Source: Candidatus Latescibacterota bacterium
Lineage (GTDB): Bacteria > Latescibacterota > MWCZ01
DNA length: 64,000 bases
Assembly (NCBI GenBank): GCA_022706085.1
Contig: JAKJDF010000002.1
Span: 196,372-260,371 of the forward strand
Reading direction: 5' to 3'
In this document: one piece after another, positions 1 through 9,290 of the stretch
Position numbering within the stretch: the first letter of the stretch is position 1
How the letters are laid out: each line of letters starts with the position of its first letter
Made by a program: the position numbers and the translations under genes
Notes under the pieces: generated by a model
Databases searched by the model: none
What the model was told of the DNA's origin: nothing
The model's input: the letters and a program-made list of their open reading frames with translations, nothing else

Positions 1-116
1 GTCTCCGGGATACGGCGGCTGCCGCCGGAACATCCGCCCTCCCCCGCAGCCAGGAGGGATAGGAGTACAAAATTAGAAAAACGGTCGCGCGGTTCCAAGG
101 TGACCCGGCTAACAAT

Positions 117-797
117 CTACCACGCGTACGCTACCCCGAGCGTCCACCTGGCGAATCGAGGAAAAATGATTGCACTCCCGGAAAGGCTGAAACCGCCCTG
201 CATGAGCACGATCTGCGGTCGAACATACGGGCGGAGAGAAATATCGGTGTCACTTGGGGTGCTGTACCCATAGTATGCCTGTATATCGCTCGATTGCAAC
301 CCTACGCGATCTGTTTCGAACATAAAGCCGCCGGCAAGGCCAACCATCACGCCCGGAACGCGAAAACCGACGTGGTCGGGGCCCTTGAGAACGGGAACGT
401 AGAGCGATCCCCCGATGGCGACGCTGCCCACCTGCTCATACACATGCGACACGTACGCGGTATCATCCAGAAAAAAATCGTTGCAGGCTTCCCGCGTGGG
501 AATTCGGCGTTCGCCGGAATGAATCAGCAACGCTTCTCCACCACTCTGTACCCCGCGCCATGCCAGTGGGTGGCGGTACTCTCCCGTGATGCCGACACCC
601 ACTACATCAAGGTGGCGAACGCCGACGGTGGCAAGCCCGACACGGAAGCGCCACGGAGCTGTTTCGTCTGAACTCTCCCCCGCAGACGCGTTTCGAATCC
701 CGCCCAGCAGAATCAGCCCGCACAAAGCAAGAAAAAGACAGCCGGTCCGACTAATCGGACTGAACAGAGCGCAGGCTCGTGCGATCATCAATCTCAT
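117..797 (-). CDS. Exported protein of unknown function, possible small outer-membrane beta-barrel
   Basis: About 226 residues. From the ATG at 797 the N-terminus is a clear signal peptide: a basic start (MRLMIARA), a hydrophobic stretch rich in Leu/Gly and an ASA-type cleavage site near residue 39. An upstream GTG at 827 would only add residues before the signal peptide. The mature part has alternating hydrophobic and polar segments rich in Gly, Tyr and Val and ends in an aromatic residue (GVAYAW). That suggests an outer-membrane beta-barrel or autotransporter-like small barrel, but I recognise no family. It follows the metallophosphoesterase on the same strand with a 92-base gap that contains an AT-rich promoter-like stretch, so it may be transcribed alone. 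Function unknown. Confidence 0.6.
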   Translation of the reverse strand: MRLMIARACALFSPISRTGCLFLALCGLILLGGIRNASAGESSDETAPWRFRVGLATVGVRHLDVVGVGITGEYRHPLAWRGVQSGGEALLIHSGERRIPTREACNDFFLDDTAYVSHVYEQVGSVAIGGSLYVPVLKGPDHVGFRVPGVMVGLAGGFMFETDRVGLQSSDIQAYYGYSTPSDTDISLRPYVRPQIVLMQGGFSLSGSAIIFPRFARWTLGVAYAW

Positions 798-837
798 TCG
801 GTAAGGCAAATCATACGAAAGCGTCACAGAGACCGAG

Positions 838-872
838 GCATATATAATAAAGATAACTCAACGACAAGTGCG
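838..872 (-). promoter_or_regulatory. AT-rich promoter-like stretch upstream of the exported protein
   Basis: The only strongly AT-rich segment in this area (TATATAATAAAGATAA on the plus strand) lies 40-70 bases upstream of the ATG at 797. Read on the minus strand it offers TATTAT or TATATA as a -10 element, with TTGTCG upstream at sub-optimal spacing. Assignment is tentative. Confidence 0.3.
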
Positions 873-889
873 CGTGAAGATGAGCGGAC

Positions 890-1729
890 TCAGAGCAAGG
901 AAACCGTCCCGCGCATCCGCGCGAATTCGCGGTAGGAATCGACGCTCGTCTGTTCCCGGCATTGCGTCGTCCACCACCGCACAAAAGGCGTGGTCCAGCT
1001 TATCCCCGTCATCATCTCGTGAACCATGGTGGCAGAGATACCTCCCCCCTCTTCAAGCCACGAGGTCCTCCGCGCCAGATCCAGAACTCGCCGTGTATCG
1101 TACGCCACCCGCCGAATTTCACAGCGCCAGGTTCCGTTCAGTTGTGTGAGCACCGCGTACGATGCTCTTGCATCTCCGTCGAGGGTAATTCCACACGAGC
1201 CAGCGTTGACGTACAGCCTGTCTCCAAGTTCGCGGACGTGTGGCAGGTGCGTGTGCCCGCAGATGACCACGCGCGAGGCCAGACCTGAATAGAGTTCGGC
1301 TACCCGTTCATGATCCATCTCACTGCGCAGCGCCGCGCGGAAATCGCCCGGAGAGCCATGAACGACCGTTGCCTCCGGGTGGGGTGATATCGTGTTCGGG
1401 AGCGCGGCAAGCCAGTCGAGGTGGCGGCGCGAAAGGTGTGAACGAGTCCACCTGACCGGTGCAAACCGCTCGGACCTCCACAGCGCGGTGGCCCGGGGGG
1501 AGGTACACCGGAGCACGTAGTCCTCGTGGTTGCCCATCACGCCGTTCCATCCTCTTGCGAGGAAGAAGGCAACCACTTCGCGCGAGCCCGGCCCGTTAAC
1601 AATGTCGCCACCGTGCACCACCGCGTCCGGGCAAAAGGATTTCGCGTCCTCTGTCGCAGCTTCGAGGGCAGGGAGGTTCCCATGAACGTCGGCGAACACG
1701 ACGAGGACGAAACGACGACAGGCAGGCAT
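890..1729 (-). CDS. Calcineurin-like metallophosphoesterase (YfcE/MJ0936-type)
   Basis: A 279-residue cytoplasmic protein with the metallophosphoesterase motifs in order: FADVHGN (D14, H16) near the N-terminus, GGDIVNGPG around residue 41, GNHED around 67 and ICGHTHLPHV near 157, followed by NAGSCG. These residues bind the two metal ions in YfcE-like phosphodiesterases; the substrate cannot be read from sequence. The ATG at 1729 sits just past a strong terminator of the upstream gene (1741-1793), so this gene probably has its own promoter or is reached by read-through. No good Shine-Dalgarno sequence is visible. The C-terminal 80 residues do not match the core family and are of unknown role. 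Confidence 0.85.
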   Translation of the reverse strand: MPACRRFVLVVFADVHGNLPALEAATEDAKSFCPDAVVHGGDIVNGPGSREVVAFFLARGWNGVMGNHEDYVLRCTSPRATALWRSERFAPVRWTRSHLSRRHLDWLAALPNTISPHPEATVVHGSPGDFRAALRSEMDHERVAELYSGLASRVVICGHTHLPHVRELGDRLYVNAGSCGITLDGDARASYAVLTQLNGTWRCEIRRVAYDTRRVLDLARRTSWLEEGGGISATMVHEMMTGISWTTPFVRWWTTQCREQTSVDSYREFARMRGTVSLL

Positions 1730-1740
1730 GAGGATCCGGG

Positions 1741-1793
1741 AAAAACCCGTTCCATCCTGCCCCGAGACCGATCGTAAGGCAGGATGGAGCGGG
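1741..1793 (-). terminator. Strong intrinsic terminator after the Gfo/Idh/MocA gene
   Basis: On the minus strand a long stem forms between CCCGCTCCATCCTGCC (1778-1793) and GGCAGGATGGAACGGG (1746-1761), with one internal mismatch, followed directly by TTTTT (1741-1745). It ends the lctP-pgl-gnd-oxidoreductase unit. Confidence 0.85.
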
Positions 1794-1802
1794 CCAGAAC
1801 GT

Positions 1803-2903
1803 TCAGTCGCCGAGGCTGCCGGGCGTAAGATTCATCGGAAGTGCCGCGGGACGATCACAGGTGCTGGTGAGATCTACATGACGGCGTTCGCGTGCAGAAT
1901 CAAGAAACGCGTGCATGGCGTCGAGCACATGATAGGTGAGCCTCCCGTTCGGGCGGAAGGAGCGCCCCGTACGCAACGCAAACGCCATGTCCGCCAGCCC
2001 GATACTCCTGTTCTGCTCGCTGTACCCATGCGAGTAGGGTACTTCCACCCACTCCTTTGCGTCGAAACGCCTGACGAATACCTGACCGCCAAACGTGTTG
2101 GGGTCAGGAACGCGGAGAGACCCAGTCGTACCGTAGATCTCGATATTCGGAAGCGAATGCGCCCACACATCGAAACTCGTTACCACAGTCGCGATGGCAC
2201 CGCTCTGGAACTCCATGCTCCCCGCGATGTGCGTGGGCGTCTCCACTTTGATAATCTGTCCGGCCTTGGGCTGGCTTCCGATCACTCGTTCCTGGAACGA
2301 AGCCCTCGCTGCGCTGCATACTGATTTCACGGGACCAATGAGTGAGATCAGCGCAGTGAGGTAATACGGGCCCATATCGAACATGGGACCGGCCCCCGGC
2401 TTGTAGAAGAATTCCGGGTCCGGGTGCCATCTTTCGGCGCCGTGACCCATGAAAAACGCGGTTGCCGCCACTGGTTCGCCTATCCAGCCATCGTCGATGA
2501 TTTTCCGGCAGGTCTGCAATCCCGCGCCCATGAACGTGTCCGGCGCCCCGCCAACAAGGAGCCCTTTCCTTTCCGCAAGCGCAAGCATTGCCTGCGCGTC
2601 TTCGCGCCGGGTAGCGAGAGGCTTTTCATTGTACACGCACTTGCCTGCTTCAAGCGCGGCCATTCCGATTTCCGCGTGCGCCGCCGGAACGGTCAGATTG
2701 AGCACAATCTCGATTTCAGGGTTGGCAAGCAGGTCCTTCACCGAACAGGCGGGCAACCCGTGGGCTTCCGCCTTCGCCTGTGCGCGCTCCGGAATCGCGT
2801 CCGCGACGGCGACCAGTTTCAGGATTCCGAAGTTCCTCGCAACTTTGAGATATACCTCGGAAATGTTCCCGCACCCGACCACTCCAATTCCAACTGGTTT
2901 CAC
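1803..2903 (-). CDS. Gfo/Idh/MocA-family NAD(P)-dependent oxidoreductase
   Basis: A 366-residue protein beginning KPVGIGVVGCGNIS, the N-terminal Rossmann dinucleotide-binding motif (GxGxxx). YNEKPLATR near residue 93 is the family's EKP signature, whose Lys contacts the cofactor and substrate. The second half is the alpha/beta sheet domain typical of inositol, glucose-fructose and related sugar dehydrogenases. The start is GTG at 2903 behind GGGAG. It lies 53 bases downstream of gnd on the same strand and just before a strong terminator, so it is probably the last gene of the pentose-phosphate operon. The sugar or polyol substrate is not predictable. Confidence 0.9.
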   Translation of the reverse strand: MKPVGIGVVGCGNISEVYLKVARNFGILKLVAVADAIPERAQAKAEAHGLPACSVKDLLANPEIEIVLNLTVPAAHAEIGMAALEAGKCVYNEKPLATRREDAQAMLALAERKGLLVGGAPDTFMGAGLQTCRKIIDDGWIGEPVAATAFFMGHGAERWHPDPEFFYKPGAGPMFDMGPYYLTALISLIGPVKSVCSAARASFQERVIGSQPKAGQIIKVETPTHIAGSMEFQSGAIATVVTSFDVWAHSLPNIEIYGTTGSLRVPDPNTFGGQVFVRRFDAKEWVEVPYSHGYSEQNRSIGLADMAFALRTGRSFRPNGRLTYHVLDAMHAFLDSARERRHVDLTSTCDRPAALPMNLTPGSLGD

Positions 2904-2956
2904 GTGTGAGTCTCCCTCTTACGCAGTTTCCGCTCATGTGCCGCCGGAGCGCTGGA

Positions 2957-4372
2957 TTATTCCCAGTCCACGTGAAAAACGCCCGGGCGGTCCATCCGTT
3001 CAAACGTGTGTGCGCCGAAGAAATCCCGTTGTGCCTGAATGAGATTCGCCGGCAGTCGTTCGTTGCGGTACGCGTCATAATAGGCGAGTGACGCGGCCAT
3101 CGCCGGCATGGGAACGCCGTGGGCAATTCCCGTTTGCAGCACGTGTCGCCAGGCTGTCTGCCTTGTCGCGACGGCCTCGCGGAAGAACTCGTCCAGAAGA
3201 AGGTTCGGCAGTGCGGGGTCTCTATCATACGCGGTTTTGATGTCGTTCAGCAGGCGCGCACGGATAATACACCCTGCCCTCCAGATTTCGGCAACCACCC
3301 CGAGATTGACCCGGTAGTTGTGTGCCTTTGACGCCGCGCCCAGAAGGCTCATGCCCTGAGCGTAGGAGCAGATTTTCGAAACGTAGAGTGCGTCGCGCAC
3401 CGCGTCGATGAGCGCCTTTTTCGGCACGCGCTTCGTTCCCGGCTCGGGTCCCGGCAGAATCCCAGCTGCGTGCATTCGTTCCTGCTTCTGCGCACTCAGA
3501 AGGCGAGCATCAACAGCCGCGGTAATAGTGGGCACCGGAGCTCCGAGTTCAAGAGAGCACTGCGTAGTCCATTTGCCCGTGCCTTTCTGGCCCGCGCTGT
3601 CGAGGATGACATCCACGAGCGGCTTGCCCGTTTCCTCGTCCTTTTTCGCGAATACTTTCGCCGTCAGTTCGACGAGGTACGAAGAGAGCTCTCCTTCGTT
3701 CCATTCCGCGAACACGCGCGAGAAATCATCGGCGTCGAGGCCAAGAACGGCCTTGAGCAGGTGGTACGCCTCCGCGATGAGCTGCATATCACCATACTCA
3801 ATGCCGTTGTGAACCATTTTGACGAAATGGCCGGACCCTCCGGGCCCCATGTAGGCCACGCAGGGCTTCCCATCCTCTCCGGCTTTTGCCGCCACACGCT
3901 TCAACAGCGGCTCGACCAGTTTGTACGCAGCCTCCGAACCTCCGGGCATCAGACTAGGGCCCCGGAGAGCCCCTTCCTCCCCACCGGAAACGCCCATGCC
4001 GAGGTACAGAAGCCCGCTCGCCTCCACTTCTTGCGTTCGTTTCTCCGTATGACGGTAGAATGAGTTCCCGCCATCAATGATGAGGTCGCCTTTTGCAAGC
4101 AACGGGCTCAGGCGCCGGATCATGTCGTCCACGGGTTCACCCGCTTTCACCAGAAGCATGATCCGCCGCGGGCGTTCGAGCGCACCGACAAATTCCTCCA
4201 GCGTGTAGGCCGGTTGAATCTTCTTCCCGCGCGCCGCCCCATCCACGAACGCTTTGGTCGTCGCAGCCGTTCGGTTGTAGACGACGACTCTGCAGCCGTT
4301 GCGCTCCACGTTCAGCACGAAGTTCTGTCCCATGACACCGAGGCCGATGAGGCCGAACTGGCAGTTTTTCAT
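2957..4372 (-). CDS. gnd: 6-phosphogluconate dehydrogenase, decarboxylating
   Basis: A 471-residue protein, the usual length for the family. It oxidises 6-phosphogluconate to ribulose 5-phosphate and CO2 with NAD(P)+. Seen: the nucleotide-binding motif GLIGLGVMGQN at the N-terminus, MGVSGGEEGALRGPSLMPGG, the catalytic block GSGHFVKMVHNGIEYGDMQ and DSAGQKGTGKWT. The ATG at 4372 overlaps the stop of pgl by four bases (ATGA) and has AGGAGAAAGG upstream, which indicates translational coupling; the longer open frame upstream is not part of the protein. Pgl and Gnd catalyse consecutive steps, so the overlap makes biological sense. No glucose-6-phosphate dehydrogenase gene is in the window. Confidence 0.97.
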   Translation of the reverse strand: MKNCQFGLIGLGVMGQNFVLNVERNGCRVVVYNRTAATTKAFVDGAARGKKIQPAYTLEEFVGALERPRRIMLLVKAGEPVDDMIRRLSPLLAKGDLIIDGGNSFYRHTEKRTQEVEASGLLYLGMGVSGGEEGALRGPSLMPGGSEAAYKLVEPLLKRVAAKAGEDGKPCVAYMGPGGSGHFVKMVHNGIEYGDMQLIAEAYHLLKAVLGLDADDFSRVFAEWNEGELSSYLVELTAKVFAKKDEETGKPLVDVILDSAGQKGTGKWTTQCSLELGAPVPTITAAVDARLLSAQKQERMHAAGILPGPEPGTKRVPKKALIDAVRDALYVSKICSYAQGMSLLGAASKAHNYRVNLGVVAEIWRAGCIIRARLLNDIKTAYDRDPALPNLLLDEFFREAVATRQTAWRHVLQTGIAHGVPMPAMAASLAYYDAYRNERLPANLIQAQRDFFGAHTFERMDRPGVFHVDWE

Positions 4373-5103
4373 GAGTTGTCCTTTCTCCTCTCGCTGCGCA
4401 GGTAGTGCGCCGCGTCCCCGTCGACAAACCAGTGAAGCTCCCCCGCCACGGGACAAACCAACGTCACCGGAAGCTGCGGGTCTGGTTCGGGTGCATTCCA
4501 GACGCGATTCAGCGCGTCTGCTTTGTCGTTTCCTGAAACCAGAACTGCCACAGTGCGGGCATTATTGATCACCGGCAGAGTGAGAGTGATCCTCCAGGAA
4601 CCGAGCTTCGGTACCCACACTGCCGCAACCGGGTTAGTGTTCTCTTTCAGCACGTCCGTTTCCGGAAACAGGGAGGCCGTGTGGCCATCGGCACCCATGC
4701 CCAGTAGTATAAGATCGAAACGCGGAACGCCTTTCCCGAACACCCCCTCCAGAATCTCGCTGTAGCGGAAAGCCGCGGTCTGCGGAACTGCTTCACCTTC
4801 CATGCGGTGCACCGCTTTCAACGGAACCCTGGATAACAATGTCTGGAACGCCATCCGGTAGTTGCTTTGCGGATCGTCCGGAGGGACACACCGTTCGTCC
4901 CCGAAAAAAACCTCCACATCCTGCCACCGGATTTTCTCGCGGAACGGCGCCGCAGCAAGCAGGGAGTACACGTCGCGAGGCGTGTTTCCCCCTGCGAGAA
5001 CCAGAGAACAGAATCCCCTGGCATTGACCGCACCGGCAATCACCTCCGCAACAAACGACGCCGCCGCGTTGGCGAGCTCGCTCCTCGCCTCACACAACCT
5101 CAT
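4369..5103 (-). CDS. pgl: 6-phosphogluconolactonase (DevB/SOL family)
   Basis: A protein of about 244 residues that hydrolyses 6-phosphogluconolactone. The family signatures are present: the phosphate-binding loop LVLAGGNTPRDVYSLLA near the N-terminus, VEVFFGDERCVPPDDPQSNYRMA and DLILLGMGADGHTASLFP. The ATG at 5103 is preferred over the TTG at 5127. The gene lies 34 bases after the lactate permease-type gene and overlaps gnd by four bases, so all three are very likely co-transcribed. Confidence 0.95.
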   Translation of the reverse strand: MRLCEARSELANAAASFVAEVIAGAVNARGFCSLVLAGGNTPRDVYSLLAAAPFREKIRWQDVEVFFGDERCVPPDDPQSNYRMAFQTLLSRVPLKAVHRMEGEAVPQTAAFRYSEILEGVFGKGVPRFDLILLGMGADGHTASLFPETDVLKENTNPVAAVWVPKLGSWRITLTLPVINNARTVAVLVSGNDKADALNRVWNAPEPDPQLPVTLVCPVAGELHWFVDGDAAHYLRSERRKDNS

Positions 5104-5137
5104 CTTGCCCCTGCAGTGCCGGCTCAAAGGAACTCCC

Positions 5138-6688
5138 TCAGAATGCCCAGAACAGCGTCATGATTGCGCATACTGCGGTGATGATCAGCGAGATCACGAA
5201 CGTGGTGCGGATGACGCTCCCCTCCTCGCCGATACGGTCGATTGCTGCCGCCGCATTCTGGAGTTTGGCCGGTGAAATCACACTCGCCAGACCGCCGCCG
5301 ATGCCGCTTGCCGCAGCGATAACAAGGCCGATTGCACCGATTTTTCCTGCGGTTTCGAGGTGCAGTCTGGTCAACATGGCTATTGCCGATGCCTCCGACC
5401 CGCTGACAAAACCCGCGAAAAGCCCGAGAAACGGCGCAATTGCCGGATAGAATACCCCGAACGAATTCGCAGCGGATGATGCCAGCACCGCAATCATGTT
5501 GTGGGCCGGGTTCAGAAGCTGCCATTCACCCGTCTTGCCCGAGTGGTTCATGACCAGAGCAATGGCAAAGAAGACCGCGGAAGCGAGCATCGGTCGCAGC
5601 GCCCGGTGGGACCATTTCACCATCGCAGCGCCGAGCTTTTTCCCGCTCAATCCGAGGAATGGCAGCGCCAGAATGGTGCTTACGAGAACCCAGAAATATG
5701 CCTGCCAGAAGAGCCTCACTTTTTCCGGGTTACCCGGAACGATCGTGACCGGCATCGCCCAGGTTTTGAAGGTAAGGCTGAAAAACGGAAGGAAGGGCGC
5801 GTTCACGACAAGAGCAAAGACGGTCAGGATTATCCAGGGGGAGAGCGCAGCGGAAAGCGACATGCTGCGTTCAGCCGTACGATCCGAGTCCGTCAGCATG
5901 CCTCGGTCAATCACTGGTTTTCTGAGAAGCACAAGGTAGAGTGCCATAACAACCACGACCGCCACTCCCGCGGCAATCCCTGTGATCGTGACCAGCCCCA
6001 TCGCGTTCATTCCGATCGCCACAATTCCCGCCGTCATCCCTGCCACGATAGCGGGAAATACTCCCTGTCGAACCAGCCGCCATCCGCCGGCGATCCACAG
6101 CATGCCCAACGCGATACATGTGCTGATGACAGGCATGTACCGGGCGAAATAACCACCCGCTTCGGTCACCGGGACGCCCACAAAACCGGAGAAAACGACG
6201 GCTGGAATACCGAGAAGCGCATATGTGCACAGGGCATCGTACCCGATTGCCGGGAGGGCGATGGCCGCGAACGACGAGTATCCAAGACCGATCATGATCG
6301 GAGGCAGGATCGAAACCGGAGTCGCCCCGAGCGCTGCCAGAAGAGTGCCGAAACCCACGTTGATGATCATGATCTGAGCCACTTTGTCACGTGGAGAGAG
6401 GGTTTTTATCAGCGTAACGACGCGCGCGATCGCTCCGGCCTCTTGCATGACGGTGATCTGGAGGATCGAGGTACCTACCATGATGGTGATGGGAAAGGAC
6501 GCGATGACGCCTGCCAGACTGGCAAGCAGAATAACGGAAAGCGGGGTTTCAAAAAACGCCCACGCGATGCCGACGGTCAAAAGCCATCCAATAACCCCGG
6601 CAATATCCGCGGGCGTCCTCCGAACGGCCAGGAGAAGGAACACGATTGTAACGGGAAGCAACGCAAGGAGAACCGGAACCAAACCCAT
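5138..6688 (-). CDS. lctP: L-lactate permease (LctP) family transporter
   Basis: 516 residues from the ATG at 6688, which has GAGGAG upstream; the 43 residues before it in the open frame are not membrane-like. The protein has roughly a dozen or more hydrophobic segments. Family-like stretches include the N-terminal VLLALLPVTIVFLLLAVRRT, GFGTLLAALGATPVSILPPIM, GYDALCTYALLGIPAVV and a C-terminal FLGLFAGFVSGSEASAIAM resembling the conserved FxG..x.GS.. region of lactate/glycolate permeases. It should import lactate or a related 2-hydroxy acid across the inner membrane; the exact substrate is not certain. It is the first gene of an operon with pgl and gnd. Confidence 0.87.
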   Translation of the reverse strand: MGLVPVLLALLPVTIVFLLLAVRRTPADIAGVIGWLLTVGIAWAFFETPLSVILLASLAGVIASFPITIMVGTSILQITVMQEAGAIARVVTLIKTLSPRDKVAQIMIINVGFGTLLAALGATPVSILPPIMIGLGYSSFAAIALPAIGYDALCTYALLGIPAVVFSGFVGVPVTEAGGYFARYMPVISTCIALGMLWIAGGWRLVRQGVFPAIVAGMTAGIVAIGMNAMGLVTITGIAAGVAVVVVMALYLVLLRKPVIDRGMLTDSDRTAERSMSLSAALSPWIILTVFALVVNAPFLPFFSLTFKTWAMPVTIVPGNPEKVRLFWQAYFWVLVSTILALPFLGLSGKKLGAAMVKWSHRALRPMLASAVFFAIALVMNHSGKTGEWQLLNPAHNMIAVLASSAANSFGVFYPAIAPFLGLFAGFVSGSEASAIAMLTRLHLETAGKIGAIGLVIAAASGIGGGLASVISPAKLQNAAAAIDRIGEEGSVIRTTFVISLIITAVCAIMTLFWAF

Positions 6689-6743
6689 TATGAACTCCTC
6701 AGCCGGGCGATGAATGGAAAGTGGCGCAGAAGACGCCCCTGTA

Positions 6744-6772
6744 AGTATCCTTCGTGTCGTAAGTTGGGTCAA
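6744..6772 (-). promoter_or_regulatory. Sigma70-like promoter of the lctP-pgl-gnd operon
   Basis: On the minus strand TTGACC (6767-6772) is separated by exactly 17 bases from GATACT (6744-6749). The -35 matches consensus at 5 of 6 positions and the -10 at 4 of 6. Transcription would begin near 6737, about 50 bases before the lctP start. Confidence 0.5.
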
Positions 6773-6815
6773 TCCGGCGGCGGCGCGCGCCAGATGAGCG
6801 CGGAAAGGAACGCAC

Positions 6816-6854
6816 AAAAAAAAGGCGGGACAGGTGGTACCAGCCTGTCCCGCC
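6816..6854 (-). terminator. Intrinsic terminator after the ftsH unit
   Basis: A perfect 11-bp stem, GGCGGGACAGG (6824-6834) with CCTGTCCCGCC (6844-6854), is followed on the minus strand by eight T residues (6816-6823). It lies just downstream of the small membrane protein gene and isolates the ftsH unit from lctP. Confidence 0.92.
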
Positions 6855-6874
6855 CGGGTCGCGCGTGCGGGTGG

Positions 6875-7234
6875 CTATCTGGAAACGTTCTTCAGCGACT
6901 GTTCCACTGCCGCAAGCTCGCGACGGATTGCTTTGAGCGCCTGGTCAAGCGTTTTCGACACGCCGGACGCGTCCGCCTTTTCTGCAACGAACTGCTTCAG
7001 GTTCGCGGCGATCTGTTCTCTCCGCTCCCCCAGTTCGTCAATCAGATCAAGCGCGCGCTGGAAATACGTGCGACGACGGCGTTTGAGGAGCGTGAGCACG
7101 AGTGCGTACACGCCGATTGTAAGAACGATGGCGAGCAGCGTTCCCACCAACACATAACCCCAGTGTTCGCGCGAAACTGTGACCGCGCGACGCCGCAGGG
7201 ACGCGGCTTTGCTGGAAAGATCGTCAACCGTCAT
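6875..7234 (-). CDS. Small membrane-anchored coiled-coil protein coupled to ftsH
   Basis: A 119-residue protein with one transmembrane helix around residues 26-50 (YVLVGTLLAIVLTIGVYALVLTLL). A basic stop-transfer stretch KRRRR follows, then a charged, heptad-like C-terminal region (residues 60-117, rich in Leu, Glu, Lys) likely to form a coiled coil. The ATG overlaps the ftsH stop codon by four bases (ATGA), so translation is probably coupled. I recognise no family. A role at the membrane with FtsH is inferred only from gene position. Confidence 0.75.
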   Translation of the reverse strand: MTVDDLSSKAASLRRRAVTVSREHWGYVLVGTLLAIVLTIGVYALVLTLLKRRRRTYFQRALDLIDELGERREQIAANLKQFVAEKADASGVSKTLDQALKAIRRELAAVEQSLKNVSR

Positions 7235-9114
7235 GCGTCCTCCTTTGTAGCGTCAGAGGTGACTCCCTCCCCTTGAACAGAGACAGGCCCCTCCTGCGCC
7301 GGTTTGTTCGCTCCACATCCTTCGACAAGCTCGCGCAACTCTTCTGAAGATATGCTTTCAGTCGCCAGAAGGCGTTGCGCGACGGCTTCGAGTTGCTCCC
7401 TTTTTTCACTCAGAAGCTTCTTGACGTGCTGGTACCGATCATTGATGATCGCCCGCACCTCGCGGTCAATCTGCGCTGCCGTGCGTTCTCCGTACTGAGG
7501 CATGCCTCCCGAGATCTGGCGAAGGAACCGGGACTGGTTCTCGTCATCGTACGAAACCACCCCCAGGCGGCTCATCCCATAGTCTTTCACCATGCTTGAG
7601 GCGATTCGCGTGGCCTGCACGAAATCGTTGGACGCGCCCGTGCTGATTTCGTTGAACACCACCTCTTCGGCCGCGCGCCCGCCCAGTACGACTCCCAGTT
7701 CGGCGTCCAGTTCCGCCTTCGTCTGGATGTACCGGTCCTCCGTGGGAAGGTGCATCGTATAGCCGAGAGCGGCCACGCCGCGGGGAATTATCGTCACCCT
7801 GTGTACGGGCGTGGCGTGCGGACTGCAAAGACCGACAAGCGCGTGTCCGGCCTCGTGATACGCGACAACTGTCCGCTCACGTTCGTTCAGTACGCGGCTC
7901 TTCTTTTCCAGCCCGACGAGCGTGCGTTCCACCGCCTCCTGGAGATCGTTCTGGGAAATCGCGTCGTGCCCCCGTCGAGCGGCCAGAAGCGCTGCTTCAT
8001 TGACCACGTTGGCGAGGTCCGCCCCGACCATTCCGGGCGTTCCCGCGGCGAGTTGCCGCAAGTCAACTTCCGGGTCGAGTTTCACGCGTTTTGCATGGAT
8101 TTTCAGGATTTCCAGGCGACCGCTGAGGTCCGGGCGATCCACCACGATCTGACGATCGAAACGGCCGGGGCGCAACAGGGCCATGTCGAGGATTTCCGGC
8201 CGGTTCGTCGCCGCCATGATGATGATGCTTACGTTCGCATCGAATCCGTCCATTTCGACGAGTAACTGGTTGAGAGTCTGTTCCCGCTCGTCGTGGCTTC
8301 CCAGCGGATTCATTCCCCGCGCTTTGCCGAGCGCATCAAGCTCGTCGATGAAAATGATGCAGGGGGCCCGTTCCTTCGCCTGCTGGAAAAGATCCCGCAC
8401 GCGCGCGGCGCCAACACCGACAAACATCTCCACGAAATCGGATCCGGACAAACTGAAGAACGGCACCCCTGATTCCCCTGCCACTGCCCTGGCCAGCAGC
8501 GTTTTGCCGGTCCCCGGAGGACCGACCAGCAGGACTCCTTTGGGAATATGCCCGCCGAGTTTCCGGAAGCGCTCCGGTTCCTTCAGGAATTCCACCACCT
8601 CGCGGACTTCTTCTTCCGCTTCGTCAATTCCCGCGACGTCGGCGAAGGTCACTTTGGTTTCCGTTTCGACGTAGATCTTGGCTTTGCTCTTGCCGATAGA
8701 CATCATCCCGCTGGATGGCCCCCCCATGCGCCGGATGAGGAACATCCAGATGACGAAAAACACCGCCATGCCACCGATCCACGCCAGCATTTCGGTTACC
8801 CATGTGTCTTCCACTCGTCCGCGGAAGATGACTCCGTGCCGGGTGAGCAGGTCCAGGAGCTCGGGGTCTGTCACGCGAACCGTCACAAAACGGGCAAGCG
8901 GGGAGTTTGATGCACCGGTTCGCATCGCGCCGGTGATATGCTGGGTCGTAAGGGTCGCTTCGACGATACGGCCCTGTTTTAGATACTGCCGGAACACACT
9001 GTAATTCAGCGGTTCGACCTGGGATTTGGAGAAATACAGGTTCAGAGCCAGCAAAATCATGAAGGCACCGACGAAATACCAGAGGGAAAGCTGCGTTCGT
9101 CGTTCGAATGCCAT
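7231..9114 (-). CDS. ftsH: ATP-dependent zinc metalloprotease FtsH
   Basis: A membrane-bound AAA+ protease of 627 residues that degrades misfolded and regulatory proteins. In order: transmembrane helix at about 11-28; periplasmic domain; second helix at about 108-127; Walker A GPPGTGKT (198-205); Walker B IIFIDE (253-258); second region of homology [20 protein letters not shown] (302-321); zinc-binding HEAGH (420-424); and the third zinc ligand, probably Asp 497 in STGASNDF. The ATG at 9114 gives the standard N-terminus; upstream TTG at 9195 is unlikely. The gene is divergent from the hsp20 gene and coupled to a small membrane protein gene downstream. Confidence 0.97.
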   Translation of the reverse strand: MAFERRTQLSLWYFVGAFMILLALNLYFSKSQVEPLNYSVFRQYLKQGRIVEATLTTQHITGAMRTGASNSPLARFVTVRVTDPELLDLLTRHGVIFRGRVEDTWVTEMLAWIGGMAVFFVIWMFLIRRMGGPSSGMMSIGKSKAKIYVETETKVTFADVAGIDEAEEEVREVVEFLKEPERFRKLGGHIPKGVLLVGPPGTGKTLLARAVAGESGVPFFSLSGSDFVEMFVGVGAARVRDLFQQAKERAPCIIFIDELDALGKARGMNPLGSHDEREQTLNQLLVEMDGFDANVSIIIMAATNRPEILDMALLRPGRFDRQIVVDRPDLSGRLEILKIHAKRVKLDPEVDLRQLAAGTPGMVGADLANVVNEAALLAARRGHDAISQNDLQEAVERTLVGLEKKSRVLNERERTVVAYHEAGHALVGLCSPHATPVHRVTIIPRGVAALGYTMHLPTEDRYIQTKAELDAELGVVLGGRAAEEVVFNEISTGASNDFVQATRIASSMVKDYGMSRLGVVSYDDENQSRFLRQISGGMPQYGERTAAQIDREVRAIINDRYQHVKKLLSEKREQLEAVAQRLLATESISSEELRELVEGCGANKPAQEGPVSVQGEGVTSDATKEDA

Positions 9115-9290
9115 GTCACATGCCTTTGTGCGGCTGATCTGTTGTGGCCAAGGCGCCAACGCGGGAATGCGTACTCGCAGCATGAAATATCGCAAAAACG
9201 TATCGTCGTGCCACCTTGTGCGCCGTCTGCTGCCAAAACGGCATCATCTTTGCCACGCCTGCGGATAAGGCGCCATTATGACAGCGTGAG

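Noticed and set aside
5501-7276. Long plus-strand open frame (591 codons) opposite lctP and its upstream region
   Set aside because: It is antisense to a well-supported membrane transporter, is rich in Arg, His and Asp in a low-complexity way, crosses a terminator and promoter, and has no ribosome site.
9192-9216. Second sigma54-like site on the ftsH side (minus strand TGGCACGACGATACGT)
   Set aside because: The -24 half is perfect, but at the correct spacing the -12 dinucleotide is CG and not the required GC.
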